The notes beneath the pieces are model-generated. The model was not told where the DNA came from. It worked only from the letters and a program-made list of their open reading frames with translations, and did not search any database. 64,000 bases of DNA. It comes from Bog-473 sp963782415. GTDB lineage: Bacteria > Actinomycetota > Acidimicrobiia > Acidimicrobiales > RAAP-2. The position numbers were made by a program, and so were the translations under genes. This document shows positions 8,838 to 17,225 of this stretch, in pieces. The DNA lies in NCBI GenBank assembly GCA_963782415.1, contig CAWAJT010000003.1, forward strand, positions 1 through 64,000, given 5' to 3'. Position 1 is the first letter of the stretch. Every line of letters begins with the position of its first letter.

Positions 8838-10508
8838 ATGACCCAGGCGATCCTCTTCATTGCGATCGCCGTGGCCGTCTGCTTCCTCGTCGGGCTCGTG
8901 GCGGCTTTGCTCGGTCGGCGTTCGGGACGGCGGGCCATTTCGCAACGTCTCGCCTCTCTCGGCACCCGGCTCGGCCTCGATCCGCCCGAGGACGAGTACA
9001 ACGTCGAGACCTCCCTCGCCTACCTGGAGCAGGTCACCGGCGGTGCCGCGCAGGCCGTCACCGAGTCGAGCTCCGACGCCATCCGCCTGCGACGGTCGCT
9101 CGACACCCTCACCCAGGGCGTGGTGCTCTGCGACGAGAACGGCACGGTCATCTATCGCAACGGGCGCGCAAACGCCCTGATGGTCAGCCGCCACGGTGAT
9201 GCCCTCGCGGCACAGGCGGTGACCGATGTCCTCGAGGACGCCTGGCACGAGGGATCGGCCGAACGCACGCTCGACCTCTACGGGCCCCCGCGCCGCACGC
9301 TGCAGGTGCGCGCCCGTCAGATAGATGACGGGCGCCGGCCGCTCGGCGTCATCGCGCTCATTGAGGACGTCTCGGAGCGACGCCGGCTCGAAGAGATCCG
9401 GCGCGACTTCGTCGCCAACGTCAGCCACGAACTGAAGACGCCGATGGGAGCGCTGGGACTCCTGGCCGAGACTCTGGTATCGGAGCCCGACCCCGACGTG
9501 GCACAGCGCCTCGCCGGTCGCATCCACAACGAGGCCTTCCGCGTCAGCCGGATCATCGACGACCTGCTCGACCTCTCGCGCATTGAGTCAGAGGAAGCGC
9601 CGCCGCGGGAACCGGTCCTGGTCAACCTGGTCATGGCGGACGCCATCGAGCGCGTCCGCGCCACGGCGGACCAGCGCGGTATTGAAATCGTGCTGCACGA
9701 GCCCTCCCCCCCGGTTGCCGTCTTGGGCGACCGCCGCCAGCTCGTCTCGGCCATGCACGCCCTGTTGGAGAACGCCATCACGTACTCGTACGACCACTCC
9801 AAAATCGTCGTGACCGGTACGGTCCAGCGCTTCAATCCGAACCTCAGCCACCCTGCCGTGGCCGGTGGACTCGGTGACGGCATCCTTTTCGGCGCCGACC
9901 ACACCGGCGGCGACACCGGTGATGACGCTGGCCGCACCGACCCGACCACGGGGGAACTGCCCGCGGTCGGGTCCCCGTCCGTCGACGCTGCGACCTCCGC
10001 CGGCGCCGCGACCGGGGTCGACGAGAACATGACCAGCCACAACGCGCCCGGAGGGGACAGCGCCGTCGAGCCCGTCTTCACCCCCGAAATCCTCGACCAG
10101 TACGCACCGCTCGAAGGGGCTGCCCCCGGCGCCTCGGCGGCGACCGGGACGACGGCACCCACCATGCCGGTTCCGCCCATCGTGACGGCCGAGAACGACA
10201 CGACCGGCGGCGGTGCGGGAGACGCCGTCGCCGCACCGAACTGGCACGTCGAAGAGCGCGACAACGTGCGCCTGTCGGTGCAGGACCACGGCGTCGGTAT
10301 CCCCGCCCGCGACCTCGATCGCATCTTCGAGCGCTTCTACCGCGTCGACCACGGCCGCAGTCGCGACACCGGCGGCACCGGGCTCGGCCTCTCCATCGTC
10401 CGCCACGTGGCGAACAACCACCAAGGCTGGGTCGACGTCGAGTCACGGGAAGGCGAAGGCTCAACGTTCACACTCGTCCTCCCCGTGCAAGCGGAGCGCG
10501 TGGCGTGA
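8838..10508 (+). CDS. senX3: SenX3-like sensor histidine kinase with insertion in ATPase domain
   Basis: A 556-residue membrane sensor kinase that would phosphorylate the adjacent RegX3-like regulator, in the family's usual role of sensing phosphate limitation. Order: one N-terminal helix (residues ~3-25), a PAS-like domain (~75-180; GVVLCDENGTVIYRNGRAN), HisKA with FVANVSHELKTPMGALG and phospho-acceptor His197, an N-box ALLENAITYS, then G1 VQDHGVGIPARDLDRIFERFYRVD and G2 GGTGLGLSIVRH. The odd part is a ~143-residue acidic, Gly/Ala/Thr/Pro-rich insertion (about residues 331-473) between the N-box strand KIVVTGTVQ and the strand VRLSVQDHG. SenX3 proteins normally lack it. Start ATG 8838 was chosen over GTG 8826. 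Its stop overlaps the regX3 GTG start. Confidence 0.88.
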   Translation: MTQAILFIAIAVAVCFLVGLVAALLGRRSGRRAISQRLASLGTRLGLDPPEDEYNVETSLAYLEQVTGGAAQAVTESSSDAIRLRRSLDTLTQGVVLCDENGTVIYRNGRANALMVSRHGDALAAQAVTDVLEDAWHEGSAERTLDLYGPPRRTLQVRARQIDDGRRPLGVIALIEDVSERRRLEEIRRDFVANVSHELKTPMGALGLLAETLVSEPDPDVAQRLAGRIHNEAFRVSRIIDDLLDLSRIESEEAPPREPVLVNLVMADAIERVRATADQRGIEIVLHEPSPPVAVLGDRRQLVSAMHALLENAITYSYDHSKIVVTGTVQRFNPNLSHPAVAGGLGDGILFGADHTGGDTGDDAGRTDPTTGELPAVGSPSVDAATSAGAATGVDENMTSHNAPGGDSAVEPVFTPEILDQYAPLEGAAPGASAATGTTAPTMPVPPIVTAENDTTGGGAGDAVAAPNWHVEERDNVRLSVQDHGVGIPARDLDRIFERFYRVDHGRSRDTGGTGLGLSIVRHVANNHQGWVDVESREGEGSTFTLVLPVQAERVA

Positions 10509-11278
10509 GCAAGGCCGCGAGCAAGGACACCAAGAAGCCGAGCCGCCCGACGCCCGGGGAGGGACCGGTCAAGGTGCTGTTGGCCGAGGACGAGGAGTCG
10601 TTCATTGAAGCATTGGTCATCGGCCTGACCAACGAGGGCTTTCGCGTGACCGTCGCACGCGACGGTAACGAAGCGCTGCAGCTCTTCGACGAGACCGTGC
10701 CCGACATCCTCCTGCTCGACCTCATGTTGCCCAAGCTGTCGGGCATCGACGTATGTCGCGCCATCCGCACGCGCTCGCAGGTACCCATCATCATGGTCAC
10801 GGCCAAGGGCACGGAGATCGACACCGTGGTCGCGCTCGAGGTGGGCGCCGACGACTACGTGACCAAGCCCTACCGCTTGCGTGAGCTGGTCGCCCGCATG
10901 CGCGCCGTCCTGCGTCGCGCACCGGGAGGATCAGAATCAGGCGATCTTGCCGGCTCCATTGAGCTCGGGAGCGACGGCATCTGGGAGTCGAACGGGATCA
11001 AGGTCGACTTCGACCAGCGGCGCGTGTTCGTGCGCGGTGACGAGGTGCATCTGCGTCGCAAGGAGTTCGAGCTGCTGCGCCTGCTCGTCGAAAACTCCGG
11101 ACGGGTACTGACCCGCGACGTGCTCATCGATCGTGTCTGGGGCACTGACTACATCGGGGACACCAAGACGCTCGACGTGCACATCAAGCGGTTGCGCTCG
11201 CGCATCGAGGCCGACCCCTCGACCCCGGTGCTCATCACGACCGTGCGCGGTGTGGGCTACCGCTTCGCCGCCGCGTAA
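10505..11278 (+). CDS. regX3: RegX3-like response regulator (OmpR/PhoB class)
   Basis: A 257-residue response regulator. The receiver domain starts after a ~20-residue polar leader: VKVLLAEDEESF with the acidic pair, phospho-acceptor Asp72 in LLLDLMLP, Thr in IIMVTAKG and Lys in YVTKPYRLRELVARM. The winged-helix DNA-binding domain follows (FDQRRVFVRGDEVHLRRKEFELLRLL, VLTRDVLIDRVWG, TLDVHIKRLRSRIE, ITTVRGVGYRF). The start is GTG 10505, a 4-base GTGA overlap with the kinase stop, so translation is coupled. No pst or pho genes are nearby in this window. Confidence 0.93.
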   Translation: MSKAASKDTKKPSRPTPGEGPVKVLLAEDEESFIEALVIGLTNEGFRVTVARDGNEALQLFDETVPDILLLDLMLPKLSGIDVCRAIRTRSQVPIIMVTAKGTEIDTVVALEVGADDYVTKPYRLRELVARMRAVLRRAPGGSESGDLAGSIELGSDGIWESNGIKVDFDQRRVFVRGDEVHLRRKEFELLRLLVENSGRVLTRDVLIDRVWGTDYIGDTKTLDVHIKRLRSRIEADPSTPVLITTVRGVGYRFAAA

Positions 11279-11397
11279 TGGACCCGGCCCGTCTCGGGCA
11301 CCTGGCACGCATGCATCAAGAATCGGCGCAATGACGCCGACATCAGATCGTTCCCCCACGACGAGGGAGCTGGAACGCCCCCGCACTTTTCCCCCGG

Positions 11398-13158
11398 GTG
11401 AGGATGGTTCGTACGTTGTTTCTTGTCAGAAGCGGCGCTGCCTGCGCCACCATCGCCGTGGCGGCGACTGTGCTCGCTGTCTCGGCGGTCTCGGCGATCT
11501 CCGCGGTCGATCCCGCGGGCGCGGCGATCATCCCGCCACAGATCCCGGGGAGCAACATCTTCCCGGCGCCCGGCTACGTCGGGCCCTGCGGCAGCGTTGC
11601 CCTGCCCAACCTGTACTGTCCGGCCGGCCTGACCACCCTCTACGGCGATCGGCAGGCTGAAGGAGTCAGCCCGATGAGCCTGCCCAGCACGTGGAGCTCG
11701 CTCACGCCGCCAGAGCAGGTCTTCGTGTTGACCAACCTTGAGCGGATCGACCGGGGTTTGCCCCCCATTGAGGGCCTCGCCGCCGGCCTGGACGCGTATG
11801 CCCAGGCCGGCGCCAACGCGGGCACTGATCCACGGTTTCCCCCGTATGCGAGCTACGGCGCCGGCACGTACGCCTCGACCTCCACCATCGGTGTCGCCAT
11901 GACGCTGTGGATGTACGACGACGGGGCGAACAGCCCCAATGTGGACTGCCCCGGCCCGGGCGCGCCCGGCTGCTGGGACCACCGCCAGGTCGTTCTGGGC
12001 CACTACGCAGCGCCTGCGCTCATGGGGGTCGGCTACGGCCACGGAACCACCCAGCTCTTCATGAGCGGCGACACGGTGGATACGCCCTACTTCACCTGGT
12101 CCCAGGTGACGCCCTACCTGCCGGTCGGGGTCTTCCCCTACGGCGTCAGCTCGTCGGCACTGCAAGGAAGGTCCCAGGCGTCCACGATCCAGCTGTGGGC
12201 GTCCGGCGAGAACCAGGACATCCACCTCGCCCAGAATGGGGGGCAAGGGGTGTTCTCGCTCAACACGACTGAGTGCAACCTGCCGGTCGGCGCCGCGTGC
12301 AACGTCACGGTGACGTTCACCCCGCCTGCTCTCGGCGTCTACAGCGCCACCCTCGTGGTCACCGGTTCCAACGGCACCCAGAACGTCCCACTGCGCGGTG
12401 TGTCGAGCCACGGCTACCACACGGTCGCCTCGGACGGCGGCGTGTTCAGCTTCGGTGATGCCGCCTTCTACGGCTCCATGGGCGGCCAGCGGCTCAACGC
12501 GCCGATCGTCGCCGTGTCGAGGACCCCCGACGGCAAGGGCTACTGGCAAGTGGCGTCCGACGGGGGCATCTTCAACTTCGGCGATGCCGCCTTCTACGGC
12601 TCCATGGGCGGCAAGCGGCTCAACGCCCCGATCGTCGCGGTCACGCCGACTCCGGACGGCCGGGGCTATTGGGAGGTCGCCGCCGACGGGGGCATCTTCA
12701 GCTTCGGCGATGCCGCCTTCTGCGGCTCCCGGGGCGGCCAGCCCCTCAATGCGCCCATCGTGGGCATGGCAGCCGACGCGTCCGGTCACGGGTACTGGGA
12801 GGTCGCCGCCGACGGGGGGATCTTCAGCTACGGCGATGCCGTGTTCCGGGGATCGACAGGTTCACTTCGGCTGGTGCGCCCGATCGTGGGGATCGCGGGC
12901 ACTCCCGACGGCGGTGGGTACTGGCTGGTGGCGTCCGACGGCGGCGTCTTCAACTTCGGTGATGCGAGCTTCCAGGGTTCCATGGGCGGGGCGCCCTTGG
13001 TCAGTCCCGTCGTCGGCATCGCCGCCACGACCGACGGCGGCGGATACTGGTTGACGGCGTCCGACGGGGGCGTCTTCAATTTCGGCGATGCCGCCTTCTA
13101 CGGCTCCATGGGCGGCCAGGCGCTCAACGCGCCGATGGTGGGCGGTGCCGCGGGCTGA
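11398..13158 (+). CDS. Secreted protein with CAP-like region and six beta-repeat units
   Basis: A 586-residue exported protein. An N-terminal signal segment (CATIAVAATVLAVSAVSAISAV, cut about here: A-AII) leads to a region with LTPPEQVFVLTNLERIDRGLPPIEG, resembling the start of SCP/CAP-type secreted domains. Next is a short Ig-like segment (CNVTVTFTPPALGVYSATLVV, as in ASPM/SPD-2/Hydin domains). The C-terminal third holds six consecutive 42-residue repeats of consensus GYWxVAxDGGIFxFGDAxF from 12412 to 13155, a repeat common in secreted actinobacterial proteins and probably propeller-forming. The GTG start at 11398 has an ATG alternative at 11404. The protein probably acts at or beyond the cell wall; function unknown. 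It is transcribed separately from regX3 (119-base gap). Confidence 0.8.
   Translation: MRMVRTLFLVRSGAACATIAVAATVLAVSAVSAISAVDPAGAAIIPPQIPGSNIFPAPGYVGPCGSVALPNLYCPAGLTTLYGDRQAEGVSPMSLPSTWSSLTPPEQVFVLTNLERIDRGLPPIEGLAAGLDAYAQAGANAGTDPRFPPYASYGAGTYASTSTIGVAMTLWMYDDGANSPNVDCPGPGAPGCWDHRQVVLGHYAAPALMGVGYGHGTTQLFMSGDTVDTPYFTWSQVTPYLPVGVFPYGVSSSALQGRSQASTIQLWASGENQDIHLAQNGGQGVFSLNTTECNLPVGAACNVTVTFTPPALGVYSATLVVTGSNGTQNVPLRGVSSHGYHTVASDGGVFSFGDAAFYGSMGGQRLNAPIVAVSRTPDGKGYWQVASDGGIFNFGDAAFYGSMGGKRLNAPIVAVTPTPDGRGYWEVAADGGIFSFGDAAFCGSRGGQPLNAPIVGMAADASGHGYWEVAADGGIFSYGDAVFRGSTGSLRLVRPIVGIAGTPDGGGYWLVASDGGVFNFGDASFQGSMGGAPLVSPVVGIAATTDGGGYWLTASDGGVFNFGDAAFYGSMGGQALNAPMVGGAAG
12412..13155 (+). repeat. 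Six 126-bp coding tandem repeats
   Basis: Within the secreted protein, six units of 42 codons follow one another without gaps, each beginning GY(W/H) and carrying DGGxFxFGDAxFxGSxGG. DNA identity between units is high for units 1, 2 and 6 and lower for 3 to 5, so unit loss or gain by slippage is plausible. Confidence 0.85.
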
Positions 13159-13214
13159 AGCGAGGTCGCGGGCTCCATCGATCGGCGCCGATCGACCCAC
13201 GCCGGATCAACGAC

Positions 13215-13949
13215 TCAGACGGTCAAGCGCTCGAAGTCGTCGGGGACGGTGACACCGGGCATGGAGGTCGTGTCCACCTGTTCCCCGAGGTGGGTCAGGA
13301 TCAGGTGGACGTCGGGGTGGGCGGCCTGCAGCGACCGCACCGACTCTTCGTCCATGTGTGACGTCGGGATCCCGGGTGCGGTGTGCCGTCCGTTGCACTC
13401 CACGACCAAGACCTCCGCCCCGCGGGCCAGTTCGTCCAACCCGTCGCAGGGCGTAGTGTCGCCCGAGTAGGCGACGACTCGCATGCCGCGGTCGAACAGG
13501 TAGCCGAAGCACTGCAGGTAGGGGACGTGCACGACTTCCACGCCTCGGAACCGCAGGGGCCCGGCCTGCTGCCAGGTGCCGTCCACCTCGATGAAGCGCA
13601 GGTCGAGGTTGGCGTCGGCCAGCTCGCTCACCGAGCCCACGGCGCCGGCCTCGTTGAGGTTGGTCAGGTGGGCCTCTATGCCCGGCGGCCCGACGACGTG
13701 CAGCGTGCGTCCGCCACCGATCTCGGCGGCCGCTTCAAGCAGGAAGGGCCAGCCGAAACAGTGGTCGGCGTGGAAGTGCGACACGACAACGACCTCGATG
13801 CCGTCGATGGGGAAGCCACAACGACGCAGATGGGGCAGCGCGGTCGGCGAAGGCTCGACCAAGACCGACGTGTCCATCACGAAGCTGTTCCAGTACCGTC
13901 CCAGAGGAGCGACGAAATTGCCCGTCCCGAGGAAGGTGAGTTCAGTCAC
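13215..13949 (-). CDS. Metallo-beta-lactamase-fold hydrolase (RNase Z-like group)
   Basis: A 244-residue MBL-fold protein with a full metal site: SHFHADH at residues 57-63 (H58, H60, D62, H63), YSGDTTPCDG for the bridging Asp, and a late LTHLGEQ His. The N-terminus TELTFLGTGNF resembles RNase Z and phosphodiesterase-like members. It has no exosite arm of true tRNase Z, so a small phosphodiester or lactone substrate is more likely. It overlaps nothing and lies 9 bases after the maleylpyruvate-isomerase-like gene stop on the same strand, probably one transcript. Confidence 0.85.
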   Translation of the reverse strand: MTELTFLGTGNFVAPLGRYWNSFVMDTSVLVEPSPTALPHLRRCGFPIDGIEVVVVSHFHADHCFGWPFLLEAAAEIGGGRTLHVVGPPGIEAHLTNLNEAGAVGSVSELADANLDLRFIEVDGTWQQAGPLRFRGVEVVHVPYLQCFGYLFDRGMRVVAYSGDTTPCDGLDELARGAEVLVVECNGRHTAPGIPTSHMDEESVRSLQAAHPDVHLILTHLGEQVDTTSMPGVTVPDDFERLTV

Positions 13950-13958
13950 CGGCTCTCG

Positions 13959-14705
13959 TCACCTCGTGTCAGCCAGGGACAGGAGAGCGGCCACCAACAT
14001 CGGGTCCCCCTCTACCGCGGCGTCCGGCACGGGCAGGCGCCGGTAGAGCATGAGGACGAGGTCCGACGCCGAGGCCCGCAACTCGGAGACCCGTCCGGCG
14101 CGCTCGGCGCCGGCACCGGCCGCCCGCCAGCCGGCACCGGTGTCGGTCGCGGTGAGCGTCACGGTGCCGGGCAGCGCCGACAGATCGGACCCCACCATGA
14201 TCTCTATGAACTCGGGCACGCCGTCGTCGGCCAAGCCGGGGTGCAGCGGGCTCGAGGTGCCGGCCACCCCTTCGGCGTCCCAGCGGTGCACGGACACCTC
14301 CTGGGCCTGGTGCCGGCCCACCGCGCCCGCCGTGCGCGGCTCGGGCCACCAGGCCCAGCACGGTGCGTCTGGGCCGGCCTCGCGCAACGCGCCGAGCAAC
14401 GAGTAGGTGCACCAGCCCAGCCAGGCCAGCAGGTCGCCGTCCTCGGGAAAGGCGGTCAGCTGCGCCCCGGATCGCACGTCCGCGTTCTGCGCCCGCACGT
14501 TCTCGGACCAGTACCACTGCACCTCGCCGATGTGATGGGCCAGGTCGCGCACCGTCCACTCTGGCGTCGTCGGCACTCTTGCCTCCAGGTCGAGTGCCGC
14601 CACGGCGTCGGCCATGCGGCGACTCTCGGCCGCAATGATCTCGAGCCTGTCGCCGAAACCGAAGTGCTCCGGCGGGCCGCTCCCCTCGACCTCGGTGACG
14701 CTCAT
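13959..14705 (-). CDS. Maleylpyruvate isomerase family (DinB-like) protein
   Basis: A 248-residue protein of the actinobacterial mycothiol-dependent maleylpyruvate isomerase-like family (DinB-type four-helix bundle, metal-binding). Seen: VPTTPEWTVRDLAHHIGEVQWYW, whose HH is the family's metal site, and VSVHRWDAEG with the second His. The C-terminal MDMPI-type domain follows (LSALPGTVTLTATDTGAGW, SDLVLMLYRRLP). Mycothiol-dependent chemistry is typical for the family; the real substrate here is unknown. A tandem 24-bp repeat lies in its presumed promoter. Confidence 0.85.
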   Translation of the reverse strand: MSVTEVEGSGPPEHFGFGDRLEIIAAESRRMADAVAALDLEARVPTTPEWTVRDLAHHIGEVQWYWSENVRAQNADVRSGAQLTAFPEDGDLLAWLGWCTYSLLGALREAGPDAPCWAWWPEPRTAGAVGRHQAQEVSVHRWDAEGVAGTSSPLHPGLADDGVPEFIEIMVGSDLSALPGTVTLTATDTGAGWRAAGAGAERAGRVSELRASASDLVLMLYRRLPVPDAAVEGDPMLVAALLSLADTR

Positions 14706-14746
14706 GCGGGCCGGATCACTCGCTTCTCCGTTGACGGGCTCTCAAC

Positions 14747-14794
14747 CACATTGGTTACGGTTTCCGAAAGCACATTGGTTACGGTTTCCGAAAG
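14747..14794. repeat. Perfect tandem duplication of a 24-bp unit
   Basis: Two identical 24-base copies (14747-14770 and 14771-14794) with core TTGGTTACGGTTTCCG stand back to back between serS and the maleylpyruvate-isomerase-like gene, 42-89 bases upstream of the latter's ATG. The unit is poorer in GC than its surroundings. It may be a duplicated protein-binding site or promoter element. Confidence 0.7.
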
Positions 14795-14844
14795 AATCCG
14801 CCGCCGGCGCCGACGCGGGCACGACGGAGCCATCGACGAACCCC

Positions 14845-16149
14845 TCATGGCGCCTTGATCAGCAGTTCACCGCCGAGGTACGGCGCCAGGCACTCGGGCA
14901 GGAGCACCGTCCCGTCCGGCTGGCGCCCGTTCTCAACCAGCGCGGCCCAGATGCGCGGCCAGGCCAGCGCCGAACCGTTGACTGTATGCACCAGCTGCAA
15001 CGCCCCGCCCCCGGCCGGCCGGTAGCGGACGTTGGCCCGCCGAGCCTGGTAGTCGCGGAACCAGCTGACCGAGCTCACCTCGAGCCACCGGTCCACCCCC
15101 GGCGCGTAGGCCTCGAGGTCGAAGGTCCGGGCCGACGATCCTCCGAGGTCGCCACAGCACAGGTCGAGCACCCGGTACGGCAACTCCAGCTCCCGGAGCA
15201 AGGACTCGGCTCGCTGCAGAATGTCGGCCTGCGCCTCGAGCGCGGCCTCGGGCGCCGTGTACGCGAACAGCTCCACCTTGTCGAACTCGTGCACGCGCAG
15301 GAGGCCCCGGGTGTCGCGACCGGCCGAACCAGCCTCGCGGCGGTAGCAGGCCGTGGCGGCGGTGAAGCGCAGCGGGAGCTCGGACTCCTCGAGGATCTCG
15401 CCTCGGTGCAGCGAGGTGAGCGGGACCTCGGCGGTAGGGATCAGCCAGAGGTCGTCCCGCTCGAGGTGGTACGCGTCGTCGGCGAACTTGGGCAGGTGGC
15501 CGGTGGAGGTCATGGTCTCGGTCAGCACGACCGTCGGAGGCCGGATCTCCTCGTAGTCGGGCGAGTGCCGATCGATGGCGTACGCGGTGAGCGCCCGCAG
15601 CAGCCGCGCGCCCGGGCCGCGGTAGAGCGGGAACATCGACCCGGCCAGGCGTGCCCCCCGCTCCATGTCGAGAATCTGCAGCGACTCACCGATCTCCCAG
15701 TGCGGGACGTCATGATGGTCAGCCCGCCCGGGGTCTGCCCGGCCCTCGTCCTGTCCGGGCCACCACCGGCGGAGCTCCACGTTGTCGGCCTCGCCCGTCC
15801 CGTCCGGCGCGTCGTCGGCCGGCAGGTTGGGGAGATAGAGCAGCCCCGTGCGGACCTGCTCCGACAGGACATCGACCTCGGCCGCGGCGATGCGCTCTTG
15901 TTCGCCGAGCTCGCGGCTGCGCACGCTGAGCTCGGCTGCCCTGGCCTCGTCGCCCGCCTTCTTGGCCTGCCCGACCTGGCGCGAGACCTCCTTGACCTCT
16001 GCCCGCAACGCCTCGGCGGCCGCCACCCTGGCCCGCCATGCGGTATCGGCCTCGAGGATGGCCTCAACCTCCTCCGCTTCGACGCCGCGTCGCGCCAGGG
16101 CGGCCTTGACCGCGTCGGGGTCGTCACGGAGCGCCCGGATATCGATCAC
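14845..16149 (-). CDS. serS: Seryl-tRNA synthetase
   Basis: A 434-residue class II synthetase that charges tRNA-Ser (and tRNA-Sec where present). The N-terminal MIDIRALRDDPDAVKAALARRG and the long antiparallel coiled-coil arm (about residues 28-100; heptads such as EALRAEVKEVSRQVGQAKKAG) bind the tRNA. Catalytic motifs follow: LIPTAEVPLTSLHRGE, motif 2 FTAATACYRREAGSAGRDTRGLLRVHEFDKVE, and the motif 3 region NGSALAWPRIWAALVENGRQPDG. The serine pocket segment is SSVSWFRDYQARRA, with Val-Ser-Trp instead of the more usual Cys-Ser-Asn, a mild variant. Single-copy housekeeping gene. Confidence 0.96.
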   Translation of the reverse strand: MIDIRALRDDPDAVKAALARRGVEAEEVEAILEADTAWRARVAAAEALRAEVKEVSRQVGQAKKAGDEARAAELSVRSRELGEQERIAAAEVDVLSEQVRTGLLYLPNLPADDAPDGTGEADNVELRRWWPGQDEGRADPGRADHHDVPHWEIGESLQILDMERGARLAGSMFPLYRGPGARLLRALTAYAIDRHSPDYEEIRPPTVVLTETMTSTGHLPKFADDAYHLERDDLWLIPTAEVPLTSLHRGEILEESELPLRFTAATACYRREAGSAGRDTRGLLRVHEFDKVELFAYTAPEAALEAQADILQRAESLLRELELPYRVLDLCCGDLGGSSARTFDLEAYAPGVDRWLEVSSVSWFRDYQARRANVRYRPAGGGALQLVHTVNGSALAWPRIWAALVENGRQPDGTVLLPECLAPYLGGELLIKAP

Positions 16150-16175
16150 TGCTGCTCAAAGTAGCCTGCGACGCC

Positions 16176-17225
16176 GTGGCAGCCGTCCAGGTCACCGGCC
16201 TCACCGTGCGCTATGGATCGGCCGGGACACCCGCCGCCGTCGACGGCATCGACCTGACCGCCGCGGCGGGTGAGGTCCTCGTCGTGCTGGGACCCAACGG
16301 GGCGGGCAAGACCTCGACGGTCGAGACGCTGGAGGGGTACCGCCGTCCCACCGCGGGTCAGGTGCGTGTCCTGGGACTCGACCCCATCGCCGACCATGCC
16401 CATCTCAGCGGGCGCGTCGGTGTGATGCTCCAGCGCGGTGGCGTCTATCCGATGCTCGGCCCGCGTCGCGTCCTGGATCTCTTCGCCAGCTACTACCCCG
16501 ATGCGGTGCCAGCTGACGAGCTGCTCGACCTGGTCGGCCTGCGCGCCGTGTCCGGCACGCCCTGGCGGCACCTCTCGGGCGGCGAGCAACAGCGACTGTC
16601 ATTGGCGCTCGCGCTGGTCGGCCGGCCCGAGGTGGCGTTCCTCGACGAGCCGACGGCCGGCGTCGACCCCGAGGGCCGCATCTCCGTGCGCGCCGTCGTG
16701 GCCGAGCTCAAGGCGCGAGATGTCTGCGTCGTCCTCACCACCCACGAGCTCGGCGAGGCCGAGAAGATGGCGGACCGGATCATCATTTTGTCGGCCGGTC
16801 GGGTCGTACTGGAGGGAACGCCCCACGGCCTGACCACCGGAGGCGGTGGGGAGGGGGCCGCAACGACCGGCGCATCGATCGTCTCGTTCGGCGCGCCGCC
16901 CGCCCTCGACGTGACCGCACTGGCTGACGCCATCGGTCCGGGGACCAGCGTGACCGAGACTGCGCCGGGTCGCTACCGGGTCGAAACCTCATCGTCGGCA
17001 ATGCCCGCCGTCACGGCGGCGGTGGCGAATTTCCTGGCGTCACGCGGCGCCACCCTCACCGACCTGGTGGCCGGCAGGACACTCGAGGACATCTATTTCG
17101 AAACGGTCGGCGCGGCCGCGGCCGACACCCCCGGTTCGAATCAGGCGATCGACGCGGGGTCGGCTGACGGCCGGCGGCGAACCCGCAGCCGAGACCGGAC
17201 CCGCAAGCGGGGGTCGAACCGGTGA
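16176..17225 (+). CDS. ABC transporter ATP-binding protein
   Basis: A 349-residue ATPase of an ABC-2 type exporter. Walker A GPNGAGKT at residues 39-46, Q-loop VMLQRGG, signature LSGGEQQR, Walker B VAFLDEP and H-loop LTTHELGEAE are all intact. Residues beyond ~225 form a C-terminal extension of the DrrA type and end in a very basic tail (RRRTRSRDRTRKRG). The start is GTG 16176. A GTGA overlap links it to the permease. In Mycobacterium an ABC pair also sits next to the heme A synthase gene, which makes a role in respiratory-chain biogenesis worth considering; the drug-export label alone is weak. Confidence 0.92.
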   Translation: MAAVQVTGLTVRYGSAGTPAAVDGIDLTAAAGEVLVVLGPNGAGKTSTVETLEGYRRPTAGQVRVLGLDPIADHAHLSGRVGVMLQRGGVYPMLGPRRVLDLFASYYPDAVPADELLDLVGLRAVSGTPWRHLSGGEQQRLSLALALVGRPEVAFLDEPTAGVDPEGRISVRAVVAELKARDVCVVLTTHELGEAEKMADRIIILSAGRVVLEGTPHGLTTGGGGEGAATTGASIVSFGAPPALDVTALADAIGPGTSVTETAPGRYRVETSSSAMPAVTAAVANFLASRGATLTDLVAGRTLEDIYFETVGAAAADTPGSNQAIDAGSADGRRRTRSRDRTRKRGSNR

